DNA of 64,000 nt from Amoebidium appalachense (taxonomy: Eukaryota > Ichthyosporea). Below, piece by piece: positions 49,443 to 61,019 of this stretch. The number at the start of each line of letters is the position of its first letter. Position 1 is the first letter of the stretch. The stretch spans positions 992,001-1,056,000 of the forward strand of contig CAVNZM010000003.1 of the NCBI GenBank assembly GCA_963693365.1. Reading direction: 5' to 3'. A model generated the notes under the pieces. That model saw only the letters and a list, made by a program, of their open reading frames with translations, did no database searches and was not told the DNA's origin. The position numbers and the translations under genes are program-made.

Positions 49443-50180
49443 ATTTGCCAAAAACTTAAAGCCGTGGGGGGCAAAGGAAATATATAGGAAATGGAAATAT
49501 TGAAGCTTTATGGGAGAAAGGAAAGGGAGGAGAAAAAAAGAGAGAGAGAAAGGGAGATCAATGGTGTGGTTTTCCCAACTAATTGGATCCAAACTGGATC
49601 TGTGTAGCCTCAGTGAGAACAGACTGAACTTTTCTATTTAATCTCTACCTCTCCTTAAGGCCTGTCATGGCATTTCTTGGTGTGACACGGCATGACGTCG
49701 TTTTACGTGATATATGGCGGGCGAGAATATGATTGGTCGTGCCCATTTTTGGTGCCAACTTCCTTTTTTAGAAGTTTTTGCCTTAGCCAATCAAGGAGAA
49801 GAGACACCATTGTAGGCCTTAAGGTTTTTTGCCCAAAAGCCGTTGTAAGGGTGGGTACCGTGTCAAGCTAAAATCTAGATGTAGCTTATCTGAGGTGTAG
49901 ATCTAATATCTAGTTATATCTAGATCTAGATGAAAATCTAGATGCAGATCTAGGCGTACTCTGCCAAGAGCCCCGCACTTACGCCATCACAAAAGCATTC
50001 AACGTCATTATAATGAAATGTGACCAAACCACCGGAAAATGTTGGATTTCCCTTCGATCAAAATGGGAGTTTAAGCGAAAAGATGCTTCACCATCTCCCT
50101 CCCCCCCCCCTCTCCCCCCCCCTCCCCCCCCCCCCAACACACACATATACACACACACGTGCGCGCACGCACACAAACAC

Positions 50181-50221
<41 letters not shown>

Positions 50222-50241
50222 GAGCGGGGAAACTTAGTGTA

Positions 50242-50325
<84 letters not shown>

Positions 50326-50889
50326 GTTCCGCTTACACACACACACACACACACATACACACACACACAACACAAGTGCCGCACACACACACGCACACAC
50401 ACACACACGTGAGCACACACACACACACACATGCGCGCACACGCGCATGTGGGCATTCAATAAGCCAAATGAGCCAAGTTTGCCAACGTTCAAAATATGA
50501 TATGTACATCGCGCACTAATCATCGGCGCGGAAAATTCTTCATTATAAAGGGATAGGAGAAGCCCTTTCCCAATCGTTTGTGTACGTGTGTGTGTGTGGG
50601 GGGGGGGGGGGGGGGGAGGGGGGGGGGGGGAGGGGAGGGGGAGGGGGTTGGGTGGGTGGATGGGTAGGAGGGGGGGGGAGGGGGGGGGGGGAGGGGGGCG
50701 GGGGAGAAGTGGCACTCAAATGGTTGTTGTTGTGGTTTTAGCGATGTCAGTTTGCTGTGCGTGACTGTTCTTTTGGTGTGAGGCGGTCGGGTGCGGGACT
50801 GTTCTTTTGGTGTGAGGCGGTCGGGTCGGGCTTGGTCCGTGGTGGTGGTTATGGGGTGGTGGTGGTGGTCGCCGTTTTTTTTTTTTTTT

Positions 50890-50943
<54 letters not shown>

Positions 50944-50975
50944 GAGGGGGGGGGGGAGAGGGGGGGGGGGGGGGG

Positions 50976-51038
<63 letters not shown>

Positions 51039-51400
51039 GGTGGGGGTGGGGTGGGGGGAGGGGGATAAATATGTGTGTGCGCAGTGTGTTGTTTGATGGT
51101 TTTTACATATGTATGGGGGGGGGGGGGGGGGGGGTTGGAAATTATACATTAGATCAAGGGACCATACGGCAGATTCGATATGAAGGGACAGACAGATTTT
51201 TCGACCAACGGAATACTTTGCTAACTGGAAACGTAATAAAAATTATCGAGTCGTGCATATATGGTGGTGAGTAGGTTGGTGAGTGTTTTTGGTTAGTATT
51301 CATTCATAAGTTCTTTTTTTCGTTTTATTTTTCTTTTTCTTGTTATGTGCGCACACGTGTGTGTGTGAGTTGGTTGGAGGGGTTGGGGGGTGGTGGAGGG

Positions 51401-51440
<40 letters not shown>

Positions 51441-51469
51441 GGGAAAAGGTGAGGGGGGGGGGAGGAGGG

Positions 51470-51506
<37 letters not shown>

Positions 51507-51644
51507 CGAGAGTGTGTGTAATGTACCTAGTAAATCTCACTCGGGTATATTTTCCCTCTCACAGAGAAGGGCATGAACAAGTTCTATATTTATATAATTT
51601 AATTTTAAAATTAAAAAACCGTCTAAACATAATTCGCTTGCAAA
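48347..51644. repeat. Spacer with poly-C, (CA)n, poly-T/poly-G and (GA)n
   Basis: 48347-49110 is AT-rich with no gene seen (AATAAA/TAAA repeats near 48423-48440). C runs lie at 49189-49202 and 49401-49441. A TCTAGAT-rich cluster is at 49871-49953. C-rich then long (CA)n arrays span 50100-50430. G-rich DNA is at 50600-50700. A T run joined to about 42 G (50877-50942) is followed by (GA)n to 51031. More G runs lie at 51116-51134 and 51400-51502. No exon could be supported. Confidence 0.8.
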
Positions 51645-53675
51645 TCAGTAAGTATCTGTAGGCAATGCACCGATCTCAGAGTCTTCTACTTCAGACACAA
51701 ATCCTACATTCTCTGACACCGTTGCAGTAATTGCAGTTGCAGAGGGGGTGGGTTCGATAAATACAACAAATGTTCTAGTTTCTCCATACACAACAGCGGT
51801 TTTCGTTTCATACTCGTAGTTTTCTATCGAGGTAGAAGTAGAGGAGGAATAGACACTAGTTGGGGTGGGGATAAATTCGCTACTAAAAATAGCAACAATT
51901 TCATCTCCTAAAACCTGCGGAATTCCAGTAGATTCTCCGGCAACCAAAATTGTGCGCGTAGTACCTTGAATCACCGTTGTGATAGTTTGAACCGGAAACT
52001 GGTTTGTTCTCGTGGGTGTAGCGGTAGGGGAAGGGCAGGAAAAAATGGTGGTGGTTTTGGTAGCCGTGACCATTTTTGTTACTGTTACAGTGGGGAGGGT
52101 GGGGGTGGGAGTGGTGGTGGTTTTTGCTGTGGAACGGGTGGTGGTTGTGGTGGTTTTTGTTGTTGTTTTCTGTGTGGTAGTTGTTGTTGTGCGCCGTGTG
52201 GTGGTGGTGGGACTGGGGCGGGGACGTGGTTCGCTCCCGACATCTGTTGTGAGTAGAGGGCGGTAAAGGAAGGCGGGAAGCATTGATTGGTCGGTGTTTA
52301 TAGGCACACGAACACCGTTAGAAAACGTGGTTAAGGTGGGGGCGGTAGATGAACGGAATCGTTCGTATTGGCTTGGAAGCTTACCACGATAGAAAAAGTT
52401 GTTTGACCAACGAGTGTTGCTATCTCCCCTGTCATATAGCCTTATTAGGTAATCGGTGGACGTGCGGCCAATGAAAACGTTGTCTCGCACAGTGGTATCT
52501 TTCGAAGGCCGGTCCCCGCCGTTCGAGTTTCCGAGAGTGATGCAATAGTGGCAATCAACAGCGAGATTTTTAAACACTTGCGTGCGGGTGGCGGCGAACT
52601 TGATAGAATTCGACCCAGACATACCCCCTTGAACAACTATACTCCCGTGGTTTCCAGAACGAGAAGTCTCTCTGTCAATGTAATTGTCGCGCACAATGTT
52701 ATCGTTCTTGTAGATGCGTACCCCACCGCAATTTTCCTTCCCGTTGCAGAAAAAGTAATTTCCGTGCACAGTGTTGCGTGACCCCGCGCGGATGGAAAAT
52801 ATCGCACTTGAAGTGTACACCGTGTTGTATTGGATCGTATTCGATGAAGATTTTATGCTCAGAGATTCCTCATCAGAGTTTATTCTGTCGAAAACATTGA
52901 ATTCCACCGTAGTCAAAACGTCCTGTTCGTTATTCAACATACCAAGTTGAATAATCTCGCCTCCGTTGTCCCTGCTCGCCTCGCGGGGTCCGAAATAATT
53001 GTAACCAATGTAGTGACCGGAACTTTCAACCGTAGACGATTCTTTCCCCATCACACGCACAAGTTCACCCGCGTGCGCCATGTTGACAATTGTGTTCCAG
53101 TCTATCCTATGACCAAAACCCCAAATTTCAAATGCCGTCTGCTTTTTTGATCCTTTTGTGTAAAATCCGTCGACCCTACATTGCACAACACGGCTACCCT
53201 TCGTCCCCCGATCGAATTTCACTGCGGGATCACTCCCACTTTTCCTCCCTCGAAACACAAATCCTTGCACCTCAACGTAATCGGCACTTATCGTAATGTA
53301 GCTGTTTCCCGTAAAGGTTACACAACCGGGGCGCTCCGCCTTAACCACTACTGGGCGGTCTTTCCTTCCCCTGGTGGTAATTCTTAACCTTATGTCGGAG
53401 TACGTATTGCACTTGATGACGGCGGCGTCGCCTGGTTGTAAGCTGTGGGAGTTAACCTTATTGGGGTCGCTGGTTGTGTAGATGTTTCCGGTAGGGACAA
53501 AAGGGTCTGGTTGAAGAAGGGGTGGTGCGCGGAAGGGGAAGTCGGACATGGCTACACCGCGTCGCGTCGGAGTTGCTGTGCTTGGGGAAGGAAGGAAGGT
53601 GCTTGTTGCCAGGAAAAACGCAACAGCCCATTTTGAGCTGGTACGAAGGGTGCCGTGTGGCAAGGCGGGTGCCAT
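51645..53675 (-). CDS. Secreted PL6-family polysaccharide lyase (alginate lyase / chondroitinase-B type) with Thr-rich linker
   Basis: A single open frame of 676 codons without introns. Residues 1-35 form a signal peptide (core WAVAFFLATSTFLPSPSTA). Residues 60-475 read as a right-handed beta-helix with many N-x-V/I turns. The PL6 active-site block is present: NGGE (237-240), DEESLSIKSSSN with K275, and SIRAGSRN with R296. The 21-residue Lys-Arg spacing equals that of K250 and R271 in Pedobacter chondroitinase B, and D268/E270 sit where its calcium ligands lie. HGNYFF and CGGVRIY follow as in the family. The lyase would cleave uronate-containing polymers by calcium-assisted beta-elimination outside the cell; the substrate (alginate or dermatan type) is not fixed. 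A Thr/Pro stalk (489-535) and a Ser/Thr-rich C-terminus resemble mucin-type anchors, but no GPI signal is evident. It is intronless beside intron-rich genes. Confidence 0.93.
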   Translation of the reverse strand: MAPALPHGTLRTSSKWAVAFFLATSTFLPSPSTATPTRRGVAMSDFPFRAPPLLQPDPFVPTGNIYTTSDPNKVNSHSLQPGDAAVIKCNTYSDIRLRITTRGRKDRPVVVKAERPGCVTFTGNSYITISADYVEVQGFVFRGRKSGSDPAVKFDRGTKGSRVVQCRVDGFYTKGSKKQTAFEIWGFGHRIDWNTIVNMAHAGELVRVMGKESSTVESSGHYIGYNYFGPREASRDNGGEIIQLGMLNNEQDVLTTVEFNVFDRINSDEESLSIKSSSNTIQYNTVYTSSAIFSIRAGSRNTVHGNYFFCNGKENCGGVRIYKNDNIVRDNYIDRETSRSGNHGSIVVQGGMSGSNSIKFAATRTQVFKNLAVDCHYCITLGNSNGGDRPSKDTTVRDNVFIGRTSTDYLIRLYDRGDSNTRWSNNFFYRGKLPSQYERFRSSTAPTLTTFSNGVRVPINTDQSMLPAFLYRPLLTTDVGSEPRPRPSPTTTTRRTTTTTTQKTTTKTTTTTTRSTAKTTTTPTPTLPTVTVTKMVTATKTTTIFSCPSPTATPTRTNQFPVQTITTVIQGTTRTILVAGESTGIPQVLGDEIVAIFSSEFIPTPTSVYSSSTSTSIENYEYETKTAVVYGETRTFVVFIEPTPSATAITATVSENVGFVSEVEDSEIGALPTDTY

Positions 53676-54004
53676 TTTGAAAAGTGTAAAGAGTTAACTG
53701 AAAAAGAGTGAAAATTCAGTTTGTCGTGTGTATGCAGCTTAGGTGTGATCGGTGGATTCAGAGAGTATCGTTACCGGCCAGGTATGGGGTAAAACCACTG
53801 TTTATATGTGTGTGTATTCACAGCCGAGGAGGCTGTATTGCATCAGGGCGACTGTCCGGATTCTCCACTCTCTGTGGCTTTTATAGGTTTTTGGAAATTC
53901 AAGCTGGAAAACCGCAATTGGCACAAGGCCGTTCGATCGAACGGAATCCACACACGTGCATGCGCATAAGATGAGAAGAAAGGGAACAGAGGGAAGGCGC
54001 AGAT
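53676..54004. other. 5' flank of the PL6 gene
   Basis: About 330 bases between the lyase start and the hAT element. No TATA box in a convincing place was found on the minus strand, and no gene is seen. Confidence 0.5.
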
Positions 54005-54600
54005 CAGGGATGTGTCGGGTTGGGTCGACCCGAGAACCAACCCGGCCGGGTCGGCGTTACCCAACCCCGACCCGGGGCATTTTTGCTCAAACCCGGTCGG
54101 CTTTATGACCCGGCGGGTCAGACCCGTACCCAGCCCGACCGATGGCTCTGACCCGGTCAGTTCCCGCCGGGTCAGGGTAAAGCATGATATATTAACCATA
54201 ATAAGTAGTAAATTTGGATTGATAATTGGTTTTCAGGGATTGCACAGTGAACTAATAACAATACAGTATTTTATTCATGTCCATATATGGTAGTATAAAC
54301 ATTGCCGAGGCATAGTTAGCTACAGTAGTAGAGTACTGAGGCTAGGCTAGCGCTTTAATATATAAAGAGAAAGAAAAAGAAAAAGAAAAAAGAGAGAGGC
54401 AATCGTAACTGCTGTGCACGTTACGTTGTGTTTGCTTTAGTCACCACGACCAAGCTCTATATAATCAAGTAAGCCGCAAGCGGCACGAGCACTGTCTGTT
54501 CACATGTAGACACCATGCGTGGAAAAGCCACACACACACCGCGAGCACATGTGCACACACAGCACGCACGCACGCAAGCATATCACACACACACACACGT

Positions 54601-54636
<36 letters not shown>

Positions 54637-54850
54637 ATACATGTACACACGTAAATGGCCAGTCCGGGCGAACACCCGAGGTTTTCGCATTTGGTAACCC
54701 GCGGGTCAACCCGATCACAAGGGTCCAAGACCCAAGAACCAACCCGGCCCGGATCGAAAAAAAGACGACCCGGCCCGAGATCCACCCGGCCTTTGCGTAA
54801 ACCCGCCCGAGACCCACCCGGCCAGTGACCGACACATCCCTGGCGCAGAT
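53997..54850. repeat. Target-site duplication GCGCAGAT flanking the hAT element
   Basis: Identical 8-mers at 53997-54004 and 54843-54850 bound the element exactly at its CAGGG/CCCTG termini. Their identity suggests a fairly recent insertion. Confidence 0.93.
54005..54842. mobile_element. Non-autonomous hAT-type transposon (838 bp) with 8-bp target duplication
   Basis: Terminal inverted repeats CAGGGATGTGTCGG (54005-54018) and CCGACACATCCCTG (54829-54842) are perfect. The flanking 8-mer GCGCAGAT occurs at 53997-54004 and again at 54843-54850. An 8-bp duplication with CAGGG termini is characteristic of the hAT superfamily. Both ends are packed with subterminal GACCCGG/CCGGGTC repeats in both orientations, the usual binding sites of hAT transposases. 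The interior holds AT-rich DNA and a (CA)n tract and no transposase. It lies about 330 bases upstream of the PL6 start codon. Confidence 0.93.
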
Positions 54851-55495
54851 CCGGAAGGCCGCGGCGCCTTTTCTGTATTAGCCAATCATGTTCATGCTTT
54901 GTTTTAATTGGCCCTTCGCGCACCCAAATGAAGCCAATCAGGAGAGTTTTATGTCTTGGAGTTTAGGATGAACAGATGACACACTTGAGAAGATGAATGC
55001 TAATTTTCAGCGGTCGTTGGTCAACTAGAACACAATTAAAGGCAAAATTTATTTAATATAATATTCAAAGATTCTTATTTGGCCCTCTTTCTTATAATGG
55101 TATCTTATAATGGTAGGGTTTTGTTGACTGCCGAACAAAGCATTGCGCAACAACGCGCACAGTACTTACAGCACGTACATTTTTGGCTGCAAGCTAATCT
55201 AGGGAGCATTCCAGGGCTCCAATCATATAGCCCCTTCCATTCTTGATTCAATAGATAAGCCAATCATAAAGCCGCATCTCGGCAGCCCGAATCGGTCGGT
55301 GCAAAATAACGCCCGGTGTTTCCCCGAGATCTCGTCACAGCGTACCGTACACTTTTCCAGCCCCTCTGAAGTGGTTACAGCCATAAAAAGCATAGCAGTT
55401 GTGCCCGATACGTGCTATAGCTAAGGATAATCAAGCACATGTATCAGAGCTTCAAGGGTTGCATGTGCATGGCGTAGCGAAGTGTGCGTTTCTTT

Positions 55496-55528
<33 letters not shown>

Positions 55529-55630
55529 GCGAGTGTGCAACCATGTGTGCTTGCACGCGTGTGTGTCTGTGTGTGCGTGTCCGGCGCCGGCGATCTGTAT
55601 GTAAGTCACTGTCTGTGTGCGTCTGTGTGT

Positions 55631-55668
<38 letters not shown>

Positions 55669-55752
55669 ATGCGTATGAATCTTGAGCGAGTGTGTGACAG
55701 CGAGTTGTGAAAGCCTCGACAAAGTAGAGAAAGAGAGAGATGGGGGTGGCGG

Positions 55753-55841
<89 letters not shown>

Positions 55842-56651
55842 GGGGGGGGGAGAGGGAGGCCTAGAAGGGTCACATATACGAGCTGTCCGCACCGTAAAAA
55901 AGCAGTAACAAGGTGGAAAGGGGAGGGGGCAAAAAAAAAAAAGAAATAGAAAAGAAAAGAAAAGAAAAGAAAAGAAAAAACTATTTGCAACGTGGAGAAA
56001 AATAATATCCTGTAAATTCTATCTATAGTCATAATAATCATATGGTGCATTATTATATGTACAGAATTTCTGAAAAACGCTAATCACAAAGACCATAGTA
56101 TCGAATTAAACTGTGAACACTTTAAAATTTCCAGAGTCGGTGTCTTCAAGAAATAATTCTAGCCCCCGTAGCCCCGCCACCACCGCAGCTAAAAACTCAA
56201 GTCGATCAACTTTTTCTCGATCGGTCATAAGAGCCGCTGGGGGGAGGGGGGGGGGGGGAGGGGGGGGGGTTTCGAAATTTGGGGCGAAAATTGGAGCTAT
56301 GTCTACACCAAAAGATTACCGTAAAGGCACTTTGTAGGACACACAAAGAAAATGAGACACATTAGAAGTGGTCGGTGGCAGATAAATGTCTGTGTGTGTG
56401 CATACGCGTGCGGGCGTGCGCGTGTGGGGTGTGTGCACACCCGTGTGTCCATGTGCATGCGTTTTTGTATGTGTTCGTGTGTGTGTGCGTGTGCATGTAT
56501 ATGTGCATGGGCGTGGGCACCCGCGTGCTGTGTTTTTTGCCCTACAACTGTTAAGTTAAGGTGCAAAAGGAAGGAAAAGAATTATTTTCTTCTTCGAATT
56601 CTTGTTGTTGCTGTTGTTGTTTCTGTCGTAATTTATGTCATCGAAACACAA
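54851..56651. other. Spacer between PL6/hAT region and the F-box/LRR gene
   Basis: 54851-55420 is unique-looking DNA with several CCAATCA heptamers. (GT)n tracts lie at 55500-55670, a G run of about 55 at 55754-55807 is followed by (GA)n and another G run, and then (AAAAG)n near 55940-55975. 56000-56650 includes a (GT)-rich segment and the 3' flank of the F-box gene. No exon is supported. Confidence 0.7.
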
Positions 56652-57246
56652 CTACGAATTTTTATCTGCACGGAGTCTCGGCACGATTTCCGACAACGCA
56701 TCAATAGTGAACGACAAAAGGAAATTCTCGCGCACATCCAGCTCCCATAGTGCCCTTAGTGACGTAAGAAGTAGCGCCTCGGAATCGACCAATCCGCATG
56801 CGCGAAGAGACAATATCTGCAACCGATTGGCTAAAGATCCCAGGGGCCATTTGTCCACGTGAGCCCCGTCGGGGCAGCCAATCAGAGAGAGGTTTTCTAG
56901 CGATGGAGCACGGACCAATGAGATGAGCCCGTCGCAGTTGAGAGGGGTGCAGCTGTCCAATAAAATCTCGCGGATGAGCGGTAGGGAACCAATCATCTCC
57001 ATGACCTGTTGCACATAAGGTAGGGAATTACAGTTAGAAATGTAAAAAGGGGGGTCCATGGAGACTTTATGTACTACTATGTACAGTACTAGTGTATGTG
57101 TTTATAGATCACAGCCCCCCTCCCCCCCCCCTCCCCCTCTTCCCCCCTACCGACGGCCCACCGCCAGTCCCCACCTCTCCCTCCCCCACCTACTCTCTTC
57201 CCTGTGTCTTTAGATGCAAAAACGCGAGGTACATTGCCCTGAAGGA

Positions 57247-57280
<34 letters not shown>

Positions 57281-57613
57281 GAGAGGGAGAGGGGGAGAAG
57301 GGGGGGATGGGGGTAGGATCTAAGGGTAGGCCGGAAACAATACAGGATATTAAATGGTGGGTGACCAAAAAACCTTGCGCAATTGAGCACGAACGTGCAC
57401 CATAAGTGTGCAGTCCAACACTCAGTCAAACATGTAGGCAAAAGATATAGATACTCTACGGCTTAGTGGCTGGGAGAGTGTTTTTTTGTTTTTTTTGTTT
57501 ATATTTTTTTTTTTTGGGGGGGGGGGAACAAGAAACTAACATTAAGATCGATACAGGGAAAAAATCACAGTACCATACTAATTGTTCATAGAGAGTTTAG
57601 AATGAAACCCCCC

Positions 57614-57644
<31 letters not shown>

Positions 57645-57753
57645 AAAAAAAAAAAGCAAAGAAAGAAAAAAAGAATAAAAATAATAAAATTAAAAACAAC
57701 GGTGATAGTGGTGGTGGCGGTGGTGGTAATGGTAGGTGGGTGTCTGTGTGTGT

Positions 57754-57804
<51 letters not shown>

Positions 57805-59483
57805 GGAAAGTGGGGGGGGTTGCTAACCGGGTCTTCAAGGGCATCGCAGTTGGCAAGAACCAATCGCGTGAGGGTACGAAGAGACGACAGAGAGAGAAGA
57901 TCTCTGCCCTCACAATAGGAACAGGTTTGGCCCGTAAGTTGCAGCCCTGGGGGGGAGGTGGAGGGGGGGAGGGGGGAGGGAGGGGGGGGGGGGGGGGGGG
58001 GGGTGAAGGAAGTAGGAACACACACACACACAGAGAGAGAGAAAGAGAATGAAAGGGGGAAGGGAAGGGGGAGGCGGAAGAGGAGGGTGGAGGGGGGGGG
58101 GGGGGGGGTTTGCATAAGTTTGCATGAACATCAATATCTCCAAGCAGAAAAAAAACCCCCGTACACCTTTTCGATATCCCCTACTACTGTTACAGCCCCC
58201 CCCCCCCCCCCCCCCCTCCTCCCCCCCCTCATAAGGGAATCCACGCCCACACCCACAAACAATATAGGACCATACACACCAAATACACATACACCCACCC
58301 ACGCCCACAAGTGTACATGCTATCCCTAGATGCCCCATATGTGCTCACACCTATAAGCACACATCCACACCCAACCACATGCACACGCACCCACAACTGC
58401 TGCTCCCTCCCCTCCCCTCCTCTCCCCCACCCCTTCCCCTCCACACACCCCCACCCACACCACCCATTCCCTCCCACCCACAACCCAGGCACCCACCCGT
58501 CCCCTCCGCCCAACCCCCCCCCCCCACACACACACACACGCACACATGCATACCATTCAGAGTCTCCCATCCACCCACCCACACCCACCCACCTTCACCC
58601 ACGCACTCACCCACACCTACCTACATCACTCACCAACCCACCCCCCTCCCCAACCCCCTCCCGCCCCCCCCCCCCCCCCCCCCCCTCCCCCCCCCCCCCC
58701 CCCCCTCCCTCCCCCCCCCCCCACACACACCCACCCACTACCACACCCATCCACCCATCCACCCACCCACATACACACCCACCCACCCACCCACCCACCC
58801 ACCCACACAAACTACTACTTACCTGCCAGTTTTGTCATTGCACCCAGAGCTGCCACACTTCCTTCCTTCAGCGGTGAGTTGCCATCCAACACCAACCGTC
58901 TTAACCCTACAACACAAGGCACATTAAGCCTTAAACGTGTTGTTGAATCAAGGCACATTGAGCCTTAAACGTGTTGTTGAATCAAGGCACATTGAGCCTT
59001 AAACGTGTTGTTGAATCAAGGCACATTGAGCCTTAAACGTGTTGTTGAATCAAGGCACATTGAGCCTTAAACGTGTTGTTGAACCAAGGCACATTGAGCC
59101 TTAAACGTGTTGTTGAATCAAGGCACATTGAGCCTTAAACGTGTTGTTGAATCAAGGCACCTTGAGCCTTAAACGTGTTGTTGAATCAAGGCACATTGAG
59201 CCTTAAACGTGTTGTTGAATCAAGGCACATTGAGCCTTAAAACGTGTTGTTGAATCTGCACAAAAGTACGCACAAACCGTACCTCTTTAAGGGCATATGG
59301 ATGATAAATGCAAGAGCATTAACAAACCGTACCTCTTTAAGGGCATAAGGATGATAAATGCAAGAGCATTAACAAACTGTACCTCTTTAAGGGCATAAGG
59401 ATGATAAATGCAGGAGCATTAACATAGGTTCAATGCATGACAGAAAAAGGAGCGGCCAAAGTTTAACCAGAAACAGTACGAAC

Positions 59484-59514
<31 letters not shown>

Positions 59515-60537
59515 TGGGGTTTGGGGTGGAGGTGAGGGGGTGGGTGGGTGGTTGAGGGGGGGGGGGGGGGGGGGATTAAGTAGCATGTGCTGGATGAGTG
59601 GATGTAGGGTACGTGAGAGACTTGGAGTGAAATGGTGAGGGGGGGGGGGGGGGGGGGGGAGATTGGAGGGGACGTGTACGTAATGTGAGAAAGGCCAAAG
59701 CACAGAGCAAAGTTGAGCTGTTTACACAAAAGATTTCGCAAAAATTCAATAAAAACCCTGAAGAAATGATCAGAAAAAAGGAACGAAAAGGCCCATCATC
59801 TAGGGGATTTACAGGCCTCCGTGAAGTGAAAGGGAGGGAGGGCAAGAGGGGGGGGGGGGGGGGGGAAGGGGGGAGGGGGGGGGGGGGGGGGTTGTTTCAA
59901 TGCTTTACAGAGCACGAAGTAAACATTGATAATGGACAACAGGATTTAAAAGGATACGCATGATAAGCTGAGCCGATCCTCAGGGGGGCCCAAGTCATCT
60001 ACAGGTACCAGCGGGGGGGAGTGAAGACAAGAAAAGAACAGCACCTTCCCCCCCCCCCCCCCCCCTCTCCCCCCCCCCCCCCCCAAAAAAAAAAAAAAAA
60101 AAAAAAAAAAAACCACACACACACACACACACACGGCGCCACCCCTTCCCTTATCGATTTTTTCCCTTAAAAAAAAAGAGAGGGGAAGGGAGGGGGAAAA
60201 GGGGGGGGGGGGGGGGTTCCAACCTGTAAGCACAGTCAACACACCGATGTCCGCATCATCTCCCACATCCATCGTCAAATCCTTCAGTCCCCCCATACTC
60301 TGCGCAAATCTTCCCACACAGTCGGGGGGAAGCTGGTGCAAAAATGGACCCCAGGGGGGGAGGGAGATTGAGGTGAGACGGGTCAATCGGGTGGTTTCGA
60401 TTGGTGGGAGAGAGCGGCAAAAGCTGAAATCTGATTGGTTGAGGCGGGGCAAAACGGAGAGGGAGAGGATGCCCGTTGGGGTGAGATTGACGCAGTAGCC
60501 CATGTCGAGGGTTTGGATGTGGCGGAGGTGCTGGCCT

Positions 60538-60582
<45 letters not shown>

Positions 60583-60899
60583 ATACGTGTGTGTGTACGT
60601 GTGTGTGTCGAAGGGGGTGGGAGGGGGGAGGGGGTATGTATGTGTGTAAGTACGTGTGCACGGGTGTACGTGTGTACGGGTGTGTGCGCGTGTGTGGTGT
60701 GTGTGTGTCTGTGTTGGGGGGGGGGGGGGGGGGGGATGGGGGGGATGGGGTATTAGTAAGCCACAGAGATGAGGAAGAGAGGGGGGAGGGGTGTGTGTAT
60801 GTTTTTGCTGTCTTCTGCGTTCTTCTTTTCTTTTCTACTCCTTTCCTTTTCCATTGTTATTTCCGTCTCCTATTCTTTTCTTCTCCTTTTTTTTTTTTT

Positions 60900-60930
<31 letters not shown>

Positions 60931-60985
60931 GGGGTAGAACCACTTACAGAGATGGATCTTGGGGGTCGAAAGAAGTAGTGCTTGT

Positions 60986-61019
<34 letters not shown>

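Noticed and set aside
58911-59254. CRISPR-like array
   Set aside because: The 34-bp units are contiguous with no unique spacers and lie in a eukaryotic intron.
59960-60020. Possible extra LRR exon (reading [12 protein letters not shown])
   Set aside because: Phase does not fit both neighbours, whereas joining 60224 directly to 58906 gives a perfect LRR ([15 protein letters not shown]).
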